The position numbers and the translations under genes are program-made. A DNA stretch of 64,000 nucleotides from Agromyces subbeticus DSM 16689 (GTDB lineage Bacteria; Actinomycetota; Actinomycetes; Actinomycetales; Microbacteriaceae), in assembly GCF_000421565.1 (NCBI RefSeq), contig NZ_ATXG01000002.1:124001-188000 (forward strand), in the 5' to 3' direction. Positions 1 through 10,000 of this stretch are shown here, in pieces (the first letter of the stretch is position 1; the number at the start of each line of letters is the position of its first letter). The notes under the pieces were generated by a model that had not been told where the DNA came from, searched no databases, and saw nothing but the letters and a program-made list of their open reading frames with translations.

Positions 1-26
1 AAGAGAACACGACGAGCGCGAAGTAG
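1..26 (+). CDS. 3' end of a gene upstream of the sugar permeases (probable solute-binding protein)
   Basis: Reading from base 3, the frame gives seven codons ending Thr-Ser-Ala-Lys and a TAG stop at 24-26, three bases before the GTG of the first permease. In sugar ABC operons the extracellular solute-binding lipoprotein normally precedes the two permeases, so this is probably its last codons. Only the tail is visible, so the identity is inferred purely from position. Confidence 0.4.
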
Positions 27-29
27 ATC

Positions 30-977
30 GTGGCCACGCTCCAACAGGTGCGACCGGCGGCCGCGCCGGGCCGGGGACGTGCTCCCCGGCCCGGCCGGTC
101 GGCGGTCGGCGCCCGCAGGTCTCTCGTGCGGAGCATCCCGCTCGTGCCTGCCATCGTCCTGCTCGTCATCTTCCTGCTCGGCCCGGTGATCAGCTCGTTC
201 TACGGATCGTTCACGGACGCATCGCTCACCGGATCGGCTGCGCAGGGCGCTTCGTTCGTCGGCTTCGCGAACTACGCCGAGCTCTTCGCCGACCCCGACT
301 TCCCGAAGTCGGTCATGCTGACGCTCGTCTTCCTGGTCGCATCGGCGATCGTCGGACAGAACGTCATCGGGCTCGGGCTCGCCATCCTCATGCGCTCGTC
401 GAACGGCTTCGCTCGGGGCGTCGTGGGCACCTTCGTCGTGAGCGCGTGGGTGCTTCCCGAGATCGTGGCGTCGTTCGCGGCCTACGCGTTCTTCAACGAC
501 ACGGGCACGCTGAACACGATGCTCGCGGCCGTCGGCATCGACGGCACGAACTGGCTCTACGCGACGCCGATGCTCGCCGTGATCATCGCGAACATCTGGC
601 GAGGCACCGCCTTCTCCATGCTCGTGTACTCGGCGGCGCTGCAGGACGTTCCGCCCGAGATCACCGAGTCCGCCGAGGTCGACGGTGCTCGTGGGTGGCA
701 GCGGCTCGTGTTCATCACGGTGCCGATGATCAGACGGAGCATCTCGACGAACCTCATGCTCACGACGCTGCAGACCCTGTCGGTGTTCACGCTGATCTTC
801 GTCATGACGGGTGGCGGCCCGGGTACCGACAGCTCGACGTTGCCGGTGCTCGCCTATCAAGAGGCGTTCCAGTTCGGCAAGCTCGGGTTCGGCACGGCGA
901 TCGCGACGATCCTCCTGCTCGTCGGAGCGCTGTTCTCGATCGTCTACCTGCGCGCGTTGAAGCCGGAGGTCGACTGA
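30..977 (+). CDS. Sugar ABC transporter permease, MalF/UgpA type
   Basis: This 315-residue integral membrane protein is one of two permease subunits of a carbohydrate importer in the cytoplasmic membrane. A basic, Ala/Gly/Arg-rich N-terminus of about 35 residues precedes about six hydrophobic segments. The cytoplasmic EAA loop that contacts the ATPase is visible near residues 212-235 (SAEVDGARGWQRLVFITVP). Start is GTG at 30, three bases after a stop in the same frame. Its TGA overlaps the ATG of the next permease by one base. The downstream alpha-mannosidase suggests mannosides or mannose-containing oligosaccharides as substrate, which is inference. No ATPase gene is visible; such importers commonly share an MsiK-type ATPase encoded elsewhere. 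Confidence 0.9.
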   Translation: MATLQQVRPAAAPGRGRAPRPGRSAVGARRSLVRSIPLVPAIVLLVIFLLGPVISSFYGSFTDASLTGSAAQGASFVGFANYAELFADPDFPKSVMLTLVFLVASAIVGQNVIGLGLAILMRSSNGFARGVVGTFVVSAWVLPEIVASFAAYAFFNDTGTLNTMLAAVGIDGTNWLYATPMLAVIIANIWRGTAFSMLVYSAALQDVPPEITESAEVDGARGWQRLVFITVPMIRRSISTNLMLTTLQTLSVFTLIFVMTGGGPGTDSSTLPVLAYQEAFQFGKLGFGTAIATILLLVGALFSIVYLRALKPEVD

Positions 978-1813
978 TGGGCATGACCTCACCGAGCCGC
1001 AGGAGTCTGCGGCTCGTCTCGAACGGCGTGCTGCTGCTCGTCGGCACCGCGTTCGCGCTGCCGCTCGTCTGGCTCGTGCTGGCGTCGGTCGACGAGCGTG
1101 CGACGCTCTCGATCAAGCTGCCCGATGCCGTGTCACTGCAGAACTTCGTCGAGGTGATGACGCCCGAGAAGGCCTTCATCCCCCTGCTGAACAGCCTCAT
1201 CCTGTCGGCCGGCTGCGCGATCATCACGGTCGTCGTCGCCGTGCTGGCGGCGTATCCGCTGTCTCGCTACCGGATGCGCATCAACAAGCCGTTCCTGTAC
1301 GGGGTGCTCTTCGGCACCTGCCTGCCGATCACCGCGATGATGGTGCCGGTCTACAGCCTGTTCGTCGCCTTCAACCTCATCGACTCGATGGGCGGCACCA
1401 TCCTCTTCCTCGCTGCGACCAGCCTGCCGATGGCGATCTACATGACGAAGAGCTTCATGGACAGCGTGCCGGTCACGCTCGAAGAGGCCGCGTGGATGGA
1501 CGGCGCCTCGATGATGTCGACGCTCACCCGCATCGTCGTGCCGCTCATGCGACCGGGGCTCGCGGTGGTGTTCATCTTCGTGTTCATCGGCGCATGGGGC
1601 AACTTCTTCGTGCCGTTCGTGTTGCTGCTCTCACCCGACAAGCTGCCGGCCGCCGTCAGCATCTTCGCGTTCTTCGGTCAGTACGGCTCGGTCGCATACG
1701 GCCAACTGGCCGCGTTCTCCCTGCTCTACTCCGTTCCCGTGATCGCCCTCTACGTGCTCGTATCACGGGTGCTCGGCGGATCGTCGGCACTCGCCGGCGC
1801 CGTCAAGGGCTGA
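977..1813 (+). CDS. Sugar ABC transporter permease, MalG type
   Basis: This 278-residue second permease subunit pairs with the preceding gene. The ATG at 977 shares its A with the stop of the first permease (TGATG), so the two are translationally coupled. It has a hydrophobic segment near residues 12-32, an extracytoplasmic loop, then five more membrane segments. The EAA motif reads LEEAAWMDGASMMSTLTRIVVP, around residues 170-190. Its length and layout are typical of MalG-family subunits. It ends 29 bases before the alpha-mannosidase and is probably in the same operon. Confidence 0.92.
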   Translation: MGMTSPSRRSLRLVSNGVLLLVGTAFALPLVWLVLASVDERATLSIKLPDAVSLQNFVEVMTPEKAFIPLLNSLILSAGCAIITVVVAVLAAYPLSRYRMRINKPFLYGVLFGTCLPITAMMVPVYSLFVAFNLIDSMGGTILFLAATSLPMAIYMTKSFMDSVPVTLEEAAWMDGASMMSTLTRIVVPLMRPGLAVVFIFVFIGAWGNFFVPFVLLLSPDKLPAAVSIFAFFGQYGSVAYGQLAAFSLLYSVPVIALYVLVSRVLGGSSALAGAVKG

Positions 1814-1842
1814 TCTCACCTCGATCCGTAAGGAACCACTCC

Positions 1843-4800
1843 ATGCACGACAACTCCGCTCTCGTCCGCGCCAGGATCGCCCGCTTCGTCGAGGAACGGC
1901 TGAAGCCCGCCGCCACCGCTGAGAGCGCTGCACTGACCGTCAGCGCCTGGGAGGTCCCCGACGAGCCGGTCCCGTTCGCGGAGGCGCTGGCGCAGCCGTT
2001 CGAGCCGTTCGCGGTCGGGTCGCCGTGGGGCAAGCCGTGGGGCACGACGTGGTTCCATGTCACGGGCGAGGTGCCCGCCGAGTGGGCAGGCCTCCCCGGG
2101 GACATCGAGCTGCTCGTCGACCTCGGTTTCCTGTCAGGTCAGGCCGGCTTCCAGGCAGAGGGCCTGGTGTTCGATCCGGCCGGGCGCATCGTGAAGGCGA
2201 TCGAGCCACTGAACGACTACGTTCCCGTCGAGGTGGGCCCTGGTGGACGCATCGACGTGTACATCGAGGCCGCCTCCAATCCCGACGTCGGCAGCGACTG
2301 GAGCTTCCGCCCGACCCTGGTCGGCGACAAGTCGACCGCGGGTACCGAACCGATCTACCGCCTCCGACGGGTCGACGTCGTGCTTCGCGACACCGAGGTG
2401 TGGAACCTCCAGATGGACATCTGGACGCTCACGGGCCTGATGAACGAGCTCAGTGCCGACCTCCCGCGCACCGCCGACATCCTGTGCGCGCTCGAAGCGG
2501 TGGTCGATCGCATGGACCCCGACGACGTGCGAGGCACGGCCGCGCTCGGGCGTGAGATCCTGGCGCCGGTGCTCGCCCAACCGGCGTACGCGAGCGCTCA
2601 CCGCGTGATCGCGGTCGGTCACGCGCATATCGACTCGGCGTGGCTGTGGCCGGTGCGGGAGACGATCCGCAAGTGCGCTCGCACCTTCTCCAACGTGCTC
2701 GACCTCATGGACCGCGATCCGGGATTCGTCTTCGCGGCGTCGTCGGCGCAGCAGTACGCCTGGATGAAGGAGCACTATCCACAGCTGTTCGAGCGAATCC
2801 GTGCTCGCGCGGCCGAGGGACGATTCGTGCCCGTCGGCGGGATGTGGGTCGAATCCGACACCAACATGCCGGGCGGTGAGGCACTCGTGCGCCAGCTTCT
2901 CGCCGGCAAGCAGTTCTTCATGCGCGAGTTCGGCATCGAACCGCTCGAGGTGTGGTTGCCCGATTCGTTCGGCTACTCGGCAGCGCTGCCGCAGATCGTC
3001 ACGTCGTCGGGTTCGCGCTACTTCCTCACGCAGAAGACGAGTTGGAACGAGACCAACACGATGCCGCACCACACCTTCTCCTGGGAGGGCATCGACGGGT
3101 CGCGCGTCTTCACCCACTTCCCGCCCGTCGACACCTACAACTCGGTGCTCTCGGGCGAAGAGCTCGCGCGAGCGCAACGCCAGTACGCCGAGAAGGGCGC
3201 ATCGAACATCTCGCTCGTGCCGTTCGGCTTCGGCGACGGCGGCGGCGGCCCGACCCGTGAGATGCTCGCAGCGGCGGCGCGCACCGCATCGCTCGAGGGG
3301 TCGCCGACCGTGGAGGTGGCATCGCCGCTCGCGTTCTTCGAGGAAGCCGAACGCGACTACCCGAACCCCCCGGTGTGGTCGGGGGAGCTCTACCTCGAGT
3401 TCCATCGCGGCACCTACACCTCGCAGGCGAAGACCAAGGCCGGCAACCGACGCAGCGAGCATCTGCTCAGGGAAGCGGAGCTGTGGGCGACCACGGCGGC
3501 AGTGCGAGCGGGTGCCGACTATCCGGCCGAACGTCTCGCGGAACTCTGGCATTCGGTGCTGCTGCTGCAGTTCCACGACATCCTGCCCGGCAGCTCGATC
3601 GCCTGGGTGCACCGCGAGGCGGAGAGCAGCTACGAGCGCATCGCCCGCGATCTCGAGGGCATCATCGCCGAGGCGATCTCCGCGCTCGGAGACCCGATCT
3701 CGCATCGTGCGGATGGACATGCAGACCTCGGTCGTTCGGTCGTCGCGTTCAACGCCTCGCCGTTCCCGGTCGACGGCGTTGCGCCGCTGTCTGCGGGTGC
3801 GCTGCACGCACCGCCATCCCTGCGAGCGGAGCGGAACGGTGACGACATCGTCCTCGAGAGCGCACGGCTTCGCGCGGTCATCGACGGCTCGGGACTCGTC
3901 ACCTCGCTCGTCGACCTGGCGACGGGCCGTGACGCGATTCCGGCCGGGCAGCCCGGCAACCTCCTGCAGCTGTTCCGGGACACCCCGACGCAATGGGACG
4001 CCTGGGACATCGACCACCACTACCAGCGATCGGGCACCGATCTGCGGCAGGCCGATTCGGTCGAGCTCGAGACGGATGCTTCGGGGCGGCCGTTCGTGCG
4101 CATCGAACGCCGCTTCGGCGCCTCGACGGTCGAGCAGGTGCTCACCCTCGATGCCGAGGGGACGGCACTCGACATCGAGACGATCGTCGACTGGCACGAG
4201 AAGCAGAAGCTGTTGAAGCTCGCATTCGCCTTCGACGTGCACGCCGAGCGAGCGGCCTCCGAGGTGCAGTTCGGTCACGTGCATCGGCCGACGCACGTGA
4301 ACACCTCTTGGGACGCCGCCCGATTCGAGACATGCGCCCATCGGTGGGTGCACGTCGCCGAGCCGGGCTTCGGCGTCACCGTCGCGAACGACTCGACCTA
4401 CGGGCACGACATCACCCGCATCGCCGGAGCGCACGGAGGCACGACCACCCTGGTCAGGCAGTCACTGCTGCGCGCCCCGGTGTTCCCCGACCCGCAGAGC
4501 GACCAGGGCCGCCACAGGCTGCGCACTTCGGTCTCGATCGGCACCGACGTCATCGACGCCGCGAAGGAAGGGTACCGACTCAACCTCCCGATCCGGCAGG
4601 TCGCCGGTGCCCACGCCGTGGCACCGATCGTACGGAGCGACGCACCGAGCATCGTGATCGAATCGGTGAAGCTCGCCGAGGACCGCTCGGGCGACGTCGT
4701 CGTTCGGCTCTACGAAGCGCGAGGCGCGCGAGCGACCGGCAGCGTGACGGCCGACTTCGCCACCTCGGGCATCGTCGAGACCGATCTGCTCGAGCGAACG

Positions 4801-4899
4801 GCCAACGAACCGTCGGCGCTCGTGGGAGCCGCCGATGGGGTGGCGACGGTGCACCTCCGGCCCTTCCAGTTGGCCACCATCCGGTTCTCGCGCAGCTGA
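1843..4899 (+). CDS. Alpha-mannosidase, glycoside hydrolase family 38
   Basis: This 1018-residue enzyme should release alpha-linked mannose from oligosaccharides brought in by the adjacent importer. The zinc-site motif HAHIDSAWLWP begins near residue 260 (His260, Asp262-264 region). The nucleophile motif LPDSFGYS has Asp near residue 374, and a third conserved block reads QFHDILPGSSI. The domain order fits family 38: N-terminal beta domain, catalytic barrel, then a long C-terminal beta-sandwich half. The chosen ATG at 1843 has AAGGA about 9 bases upstream (1830-1834); the open frame extends further upstream but overlaps the permease. No signal peptide is apparent, so the enzyme is likely cytoplasmic. 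Linkage specificity cannot be read from sequence. Confidence 0.93.
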   Translation: MHDNSALVRARIARFVEERLKPAATAESAALTVSAWEVPDEPVPFAEALAQPFEPFAVGSPWGKPWGTTWFHVTGEVPAEWAGLPGDIELLVDLGFLSGQAGFQAEGLVFDPAGRIVKAIEPLNDYVPVEVGPGGRIDVYIEAASNPDVGSDWSFRPTLVGDKSTAGTEPIYRLRRVDVVLRDTEVWNLQMDIWTLTGLMNELSADLPRTADILCALEAVVDRMDPDDVRGTAALGREILAPVLAQPAYASAHRVIAVGHAHIDSAWLWPVRETIRKCARTFSNVLDLMDRDPGFVFAASSAQQYAWMKEHYPQLFERIRARAAEGRFVPVGGMWVESDTNMPGGEALVRQLLAGKQFFMREFGIEPLEVWLPDSFGYSAALPQIVTSSGSRYFLTQKTSWNETNTMPHHTFSWEGIDGSRVFTHFPPVDTYNSVLSGEELARAQRQYAEKGASNISLVPFGFGDGGGGPTREMLAAAARTASLEGSPTVEVASPLAFFEEAERDYPNPPVWSGELYLEFHRGTYTSQAKTKAGNRRSEHLLREAELWATTAAVRAGADYPAERLAELWHSVLLLQFHDILPGSSIAWVHREAESSYERIARDLEGIIAEAISALGDPISHRADGHADLGRSVVAFNASPFPVDGVAPLSAGALHAPPSLRAERNGDDIVLESARLRAVIDGSGLVTSLVDLATGRDAIPAGQPGNLLQLFRDTPTQWDAWDIDHHYQRSGTDLRQADSVELETDASGRPFVRIERRFGASTVEQVLTLDAEGTALDIETIVDWHEKQKLLKLAFAFDVHAERAASEVQFGHVHRPTHVNTSWDAARFETCAHRWVHVAEPGFGVTVANDSTYGHDITRIAGAHGGTTTLVRQSLLRAPVFPDPQSDQGRHRLRTSVSIGTDVIDAAKEGYRLNLPIRQVAGAHAVAPIVRSDAPSIVIESVKLAEDRSGDVVVRLYEARGARATGSVTADFATSGIVETDLLERTANEPSALVGAADGVATVHLRPFQLATIRFSRS

Positions 4900-4923
4900 G
4901 GCAGAGGGGTCCGATCCCGGCAG

Positions 4924-4929
4924 TAGTCT
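4924..4929 (+). promoter_or_regulatory. -10 element TAGTCT of mutM, leaderless geometry
   Basis: TAGTCT is followed by exactly six bases (CGAAAG) and the ATG of mutM at 4936, so a transcript starting 7 bases after the hexamer would begin at the start codon. There is no Shine-Dalgarno sequence in between. I see no clear -35. Confidence 0.5.
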
Positions 4930-4935
4930 CGAAAG

Positions 4936-5892
4936 ATGCCTGAGCTGCCCGAGGTCGAGGTCGTGCGAGCCGGACTCGCTCCGGCCGTCACCGGTGCGGT
5001 CGTCTCGGCGGTCGAGGTGCTCGAGCCTCGATCGCTGCGGCGGCACGACGCGACATCCGGCGACTTCGAAGCGCTCGTCGCGGGAGCGCGCATCGAGGCG
5101 GCCGTGCGACGCGGCAAGTTCCTCTGGCTGCCGCTCGGCGGCGATGCCACCCGCGACGGACGCGCGATCGTCGGGCACCTCGGCATGAGCGGTCAGATGC
5201 TGCTGCGCACGCCCGATCATCCGGGCGACGACGCGCACGCGCGAGTGCGACTGCACCTCGAGCATCCCGCTGCCGGTGAACTGCGGGTCGACTTCGTCGA
5301 CCAGCGCATCTTCGGGTCGCTCGCCGTCGATCGCCTCGTGGCGACCACTGACGGCGAGGTCGGCGGGTTCTCGGGCGAGGTGTCGGGGACCTGGGCGAGA
5401 ACGGTGCCGGCGCAGGTCGCTCATATCGCGCGGGATCCGCTCGACCCGGCATTCTCGGAGCGCGACTTCTTCGCGGCGCTCGCCAAACGCGGCACCGCGA
5501 TCAAGCGCGTGCTGCTCGATCAGGGCGTGGTCAGCGGCATCGGCAACATCTACGCCGACGAGTCGCTCTGGGCCGTGCGCCTGCACGGCGAGCAGCCGGC
5601 GTCATCGCTGTCGCCCCGCCGCGCCCGTGAACTGCTCGGGGCAGTGCGCGAGGTGCTCGGCAAGGCGCTCGCCGAGGGCGGCACGAGCTTCGATGCCCAG
5701 TACGTCAACGTCAACGGCGCATCGGGCTACTTCGAGCACTCGCTGAACGCCTACGGGCGCGCCGGCCTGCCGTGCCCGCGCTGCGGCACCCCGATGGTGC
5801 GCGAGGCGTTCATGAACCGCGGTTCGCACTTCTGCCCCCGCTGCCAACGGGTCAGGCGCGCTGCCACTCCGCGCTCATCCCGCGAAGGATGA
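4936..5892 (+). CDS. mutM: Formamidopyrimidine-DNA glycosylase (Fpg/MutM)
   Basis: This base-excision repair enzyme removes 8-oxoguanine and formamidopyrimidines and nicks the abasic site. At 318 residues it is slightly longer than usual. The N-terminus MPELPEVE places catalytic Pro2 and Glu3 correctly. LGMSGQML and the QRIFG loop follow, then a helix-two-turn-helix region containing GIGNIYADE. A C-terminal zinc finger has Cys280, Cys283, Cys300 and Cys303. In related genomes it lies between rnc and smc; here rnc is absent upstream, where the mannosidase locus sits. The 3' end overlaps the convergent acetyltransferase by 41 bp. Confidence 0.97.
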   Translation: MPELPEVEVVRAGLAPAVTGAVVSAVEVLEPRSLRRHDATSGDFEALVAGARIEAAVRRGKFLWLPLGGDATRDGRAIVGHLGMSGQMLLRTPDHPGDDAHARVRLHLEHPAAGELRVDFVDQRIFGSLAVDRLVATTDGEVGGFSGEVSGTWARTVPAQVAHIARDPLDPAFSERDFFAALAKRGTAIKRVLLDQGVVSGIGNIYADESLWAVRLHGEQPASSLSPRRARELLGAVREVLGKALAEGGTSFDAQYVNVNGASGYFEHSLNAYGRAGLPCPRCGTPMVREAFMNRGSHFCPRCQRVRRAATPRSSREG

Positions 5893-6934
5893 AGCCCAGC
5901 GCGATGTTGATCGCGAGCATGTGGTCGTTCTCGTCGGCGTTCCACGTGTAGACGTCGGTGCGCTCCGGTGCCGTCTCGCCGAGCTGCACGAGGTTCGCGA
6001 GCTTCAGGAGCATGCCGAGGCCGTGACCCCGGTGCGTGCCGAGCACGATCGTGTCCCACTGGAAGACGGCCTCCGAGTTCGTCGGCAGCTGAAGCTCGGT
6101 GTACCCGGCCACCGAGCCGTCGGGTGCGATCGCGGCCTGCACGAGCGTCGTGCGCCCGCCGCTGCGGGCCCGCTCCTCGCCGGCACGCACTCGAGCCGCA
6201 TCCCACACCTCTTCGTCGATCGTGATGCCGCCGGCCGGCACATCGGTCGACATCGCGGCGTGCGCGACGGCGAGCGAGTCGACCAGGGCGTCGGGCGCGT
6301 GATCGATCCACCCCGTCAGACGGTAGTCCACGGCATCCGGGCGTCGTGCTGCGAGCTGTTCGGCCAGCAGGCGTCGGAACTCCTCGAGACGACCGGTCAC
6401 GGTCAGACCGCTCACCCGCTCGAGCTGCCCGAGGCGATACCCGTGCCGGGTCGCGAAGGCGGCACCCGGTGACGCGGCGGGAATCGATCCGGTGCCATCG
6501 GGGGCCTCGAGACGCGGCCCCGCGGCATCGAGATCGACGAGCGACACGTCCGAGTAGCCGGCGAGCACCTCACGCCCGAGCGAGGTGGCGTGAGCCTCGG
6601 CCTCGGCGAGCAGCGCCGAACCGAGGCCGCGGCCGCGCTCGTCAACCGCGACCCCGACCGAGATCTCGGCGGTGCGGGCGTCGGCGCCCTGCTCCCACAG
6701 CACTTCGGCGCGTCCGACGCAGCGACCGTCGTTCCATGCCGTGAACGCCTGACGGCCCGTGTAGCGGTCGTCGTGGAACTCGGGCAGCAGTTCAGCTGCT
6801 TCGTAGGCGAAGCGGCGATGCCCCCATACGGATTCGTCGATCGCCGCCGTGAGTTCGGTATAAGCCTCGAATTCGGCGGATTCCGGTGAATCGAGTCGTG
6901 CCGGTATCTGCAGCGGTCGGATGTCGATGCCCAC
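5852..6934 (-). CDS. GNAT-family N-acetyltransferase with two GNAT-like halves
   Basis: This 360-residue protein resembles mycothiol-synthase-like or two-domain GNAT proteins. The first half has an acetyl-CoA-loop-like block VDERGRGLGSALLAEAEAHA, and the second has LGTHRGHGLGMLLKLANL followed by a WNADENDHMLAINIALGF-type strand typical of the GNAT C-terminus. Start GTG at 6934 is chosen because GGAGG lies just upstream on the minus strand; the longer frame runs into smc. It is divergent from smc and overlaps mutM tail-to-tail. The substrate is unknown. The actinobacterial mycothiol enzyme MshD shares the two-domain plan but I cannot assign that role. Confidence 0.85.
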   Translation of the reverse strand: MGIDIRPLQIPARLDSPESAEFEAYTELTAAIDESVWGHRRFAYEAAELLPEFHDDRYTGRQAFTAWNDGRCVGRAEVLWEQGADARTAEISVGVAVDERGRGLGSALLAEAEAHATSLGREVLAGYSDVSLVDLDAAGPRLEAPDGTGSIPAASPGAAFATRHGYRLGQLERVSGLTVTGRLEEFRRLLAEQLAARRPDAVDYRLTGWIDHAPDALVDSLAVAHAAMSTDVPAGGITIDEEVWDAARVRAGEERARSGGRTTLVQAAIAPDGSVAGYTELQLPTNSEAVFQWDTIVLGTHRGHGLGMLLKLANLVQLGETAPERTDVYTWNADENDHMLAINIALGFILRGMSAEWQRA

Positions 6935-7051
6935 AAGTCCTCCTCTGCCGCCGTGCAGGCAGCCGATCAGACTATCGGCACCGCTCGACGACGACAACCG
7001 GGGATCCGCGGCCGGTCGGCGCGCGTGCACGGCGACGGGCAGAACCTCGGA

Positions 7052-7057
7052 TACCGT
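7052..7057 (+). promoter_or_regulatory. Candidate -10 (TACCGT) for smc
   Basis: TACCGT lies about 38 bases before the GTG of smc in the divergent region between the acetyltransferase and smc. There is no convincing -35. Confidence 0.3.
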
Positions 7058-7094
7058 AGTCCCCAGCGTTCTCGCGACCAGGAGAGGGTGGGAC

Positions 7095-10000
7095 GTGTAC
7101 CTGAAGAGCCTGACGCTCAAGGGCTTCAAGTCCTTCGCACAGCCGACGACGTTCGCGTTCGAACCGGGCGTGACGTGCATCGTCGGTCCGAACGGCTCCG
7201 GCAAGTCGAACGTGGTCGACGCGCTCGCCTGGGTCATGGGCGAGCAGGGTGCGAAGACCCTGCGCGGCGGCAAGATGGAAGACGTCATCTTCGCCGGCAC
7301 CTCGACTCGCGGCCCGCTCGGGCGTGCCGAGGTGAGCCTCACGATCGACAACAGCGACGGCGCACTGCCGATCGAGTACAGCGAGGTGACGATCTCGCGC
7401 ACCCTGTTCCGCAACGGCGCGAGCGAGTACGCCATCAACGGCGACAACTGCCGACTGCTCGATGTGCAGGAGCTGCTCAGCGACTCCGGCCTCGGTCGCG
7501 AGATGCACGTCATCGTCGGGCAGGGCCAGCTCGACCAGGTCCTGCGGGCCACCCCCGAAGATCGCCGAGGCTTCATCGAAGAGGCCGCAGGCATCCTGAA
7601 GCATCGACGCCGCAAAGAGAAGACGCTTCGCAAGCTCGACGCGATGCAGGCGAACCTCACGCGACTCTCCGACCTCGCGGGCGAGATCCGGCGCCAACTC
7701 AAGCCGCTCGGCCGGCAGGCAGAGGTCGCACGCGAGGCCGCGACGATCGCAGCGGTCGTGCGCGACGCCAAGGCGAGGCTGCTCGCCGACGAGGTGGTCG
7801 GTCTTCGCCGCGCACTCGACGAGCACGGCAAGAGCGAGCACGAGCGTCATGCCGAGCGACTCGTGCTGCAAGACCAGCTCGAACAGCATCAGGCGAAGGT
7901 CACGCGTCTCGAGCAGGCGCAGGTCGGTGACGCGGTCGACCGGGCGAGGTCGACGACGTTCGCTCTCGAGCAGGCGCAGGGCAGCCTTCGCTCCCTCGAC
8001 TCCTTGGCGCGCCAGTGCATCGCGCTGCTCGGCAGCGCCTCGGAGCAGGCGGATGCTTCGCCGAGCGTGACTCGCGCCATGATCGACGAGGCCGTGTCGG
8101 AACTGACCGGCATCCGCGACGGCGTCGGCGTGGCGGCGACGGCGCTCGACGAGGCCCACGAGACCACGATGCGCCGTCGCGCCGAGCTCGACACGGTCGA
8201 CGAGGGCATCGCGCGGCAGAGCGCGCTCGTATCGGCCTACGACCTCGAGCTCTCCAAGCTCACCGGCCAATCCGACACAGCCGGGTCCAAGCTGGCCGCG
8301 GTGCGCGGCGAGGTGCTGCGCCACGAGAACGCCCTCGACGCCTCGGCCGAGCGCCGCGCTGCTGCAGCAACGGCGCTCGCCGCCGCCGAAGCCGATGCCG
8401 ACAGCGGCGAGACGGCCGAGACCGACCTCGACGAGGCCTACGAGCTCGCCCAGGGTGCCGTCTTCGAGGCCGAGGCCGAGATCGAGCGCATCCGTGAGCA
8501 GTTGCACGGCCGCGAGCGCGAACACGGTGCGCTCGGGGCCCGCACGCAGGCGCTCTCGCTCGCTCTCGACCAGAAAGACGGATCGGCGGCGCTCGTCACG
8601 GCCGGCGTCGCCGGTGTGCGGGGCCTGCTCGCCGAAGCGCTGCAGGTCGAACCCGGCTACGAAGCCGCGATCGCCGCTGCACTCGGCTCGCTGAGCGACG
8701 CCGTGCTCGTCGACGACCGCGCAGCTGCGTATCGCGCTCTCGAGCACGCCTCGCACGGCGAGCTCGGTCGGGTGGCGCTCGCACTGGCCGACGCCGGCAG
8801 CACGCCGGCTGCGGCATCGCCGGTCGAGGGTCTCACCGCGGCATCCGACGTCGTCATCGCGCCCACCGGGGTGCTCGGCCTGCTCGCCGAGGTGCTCATC
8901 GCCGACGACCTCGACGCGGCGCGTGCCGCCGAGCCGGCCTTGGCCACCCGCGCGACGCCGGCCACCGTCATCACGAAAGACGGCACCGTCGTCGGCCGCT
9001 TCGTGCTGCGCGGCGGTTCGGGACGCAAGCAGAGCCGCATCGAGCTGATCGCGGAGCGCGATCGCGCAGCCGCACGCCTCGAAGAGGTGCGGGCCGAGAT
9101 CGAGCGAGCTCGCTTCGAACTCACCGAGCAGCGCCAGATCGTCGAGCAGTCGAAGGAGCAGTCGAAGCGCGCACTCGCGGCACTGCGGGAATTCGACGCG
9201 CAGCTCGCGCAGCGCACCGAGCGGCTGAACCGCGCCAGGGTGCAAGCCGAGGCGGCCGACGCTGACTCAGAGCGGCTCCGACAGGCCGCCGCGAACGCCG
9301 AAGAGCGCGTCGCCGAGGCCGAGCAGCTCGCCGCCGAGGCGAAGCGTGCCCTCGAGGCGGCGAGGGCCGAACCGCGGCCGGTACTCGAGACCAGCGCTCG
9401 CGACGGCGCGCTCGCCGCGCTCGAGTCGGCACGCGAGGCAGAGGTCGAGGCGAAGCTCAGGCTCGAGACGGCGAAGGAGCGCGTGCGGGCCGAGGAGGCC
9501 CGCATCCGCGCCATGGAGGCGCGGTTCGAAGCCGAGCGGCAGGCCGCAGCGGATGCCGCACGGCGCGCCGTGATCCGTCGCGCCCAACTCGAGGCGGCCA
9601 CCCGGGTCGCCGATGCGCTGCCCGCGGCGCTCGCCTCGATCGATGCTTCCGTCGCGGAGGCGCGTGTGGCGCTCGGACGCGCAGAGGCCGAGCGGGCGAG
9701 CCGCAACGAGGAGCTGCAGGCGGTACGACGCGAGGAGGCCGCCGTGCGCGAGCGGCTGCAATCGGTGACCGAAGACGTGCACGGCCTCGAATTGCGCATC
9801 TACGAGAAGAAGCTCCACGTCGGCGGCCTCGTCGAGCGTGCCGAATCCGAGCTCGGGCTCACCGAAGACGTGCTCGTCGACGAGTACGGCCCCGACCAGG
9901 AGATTCCCGCCGAAGAGGAGGGTGGCGACCCTCGCCCGTACCGACGCGAAGAGCAGCAGCGCCGACTGGCGCAGGCCGAGCGCAAGATGGCCCAACTCGG

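Noticed and set aside
2134-4434. A 766-codon minus-strand frame opposite the alpha-mannosidase
   Set aside because: The plus strand encodes conserved GH38 motifs throughout; the antisense product has no domain and no ribosome-binding site.
6972-9245. A 757-codon minus-strand frame opposite smc
   Set aside because: It is an antisense reading of the SMC coiled coil; the sense strand is certain.
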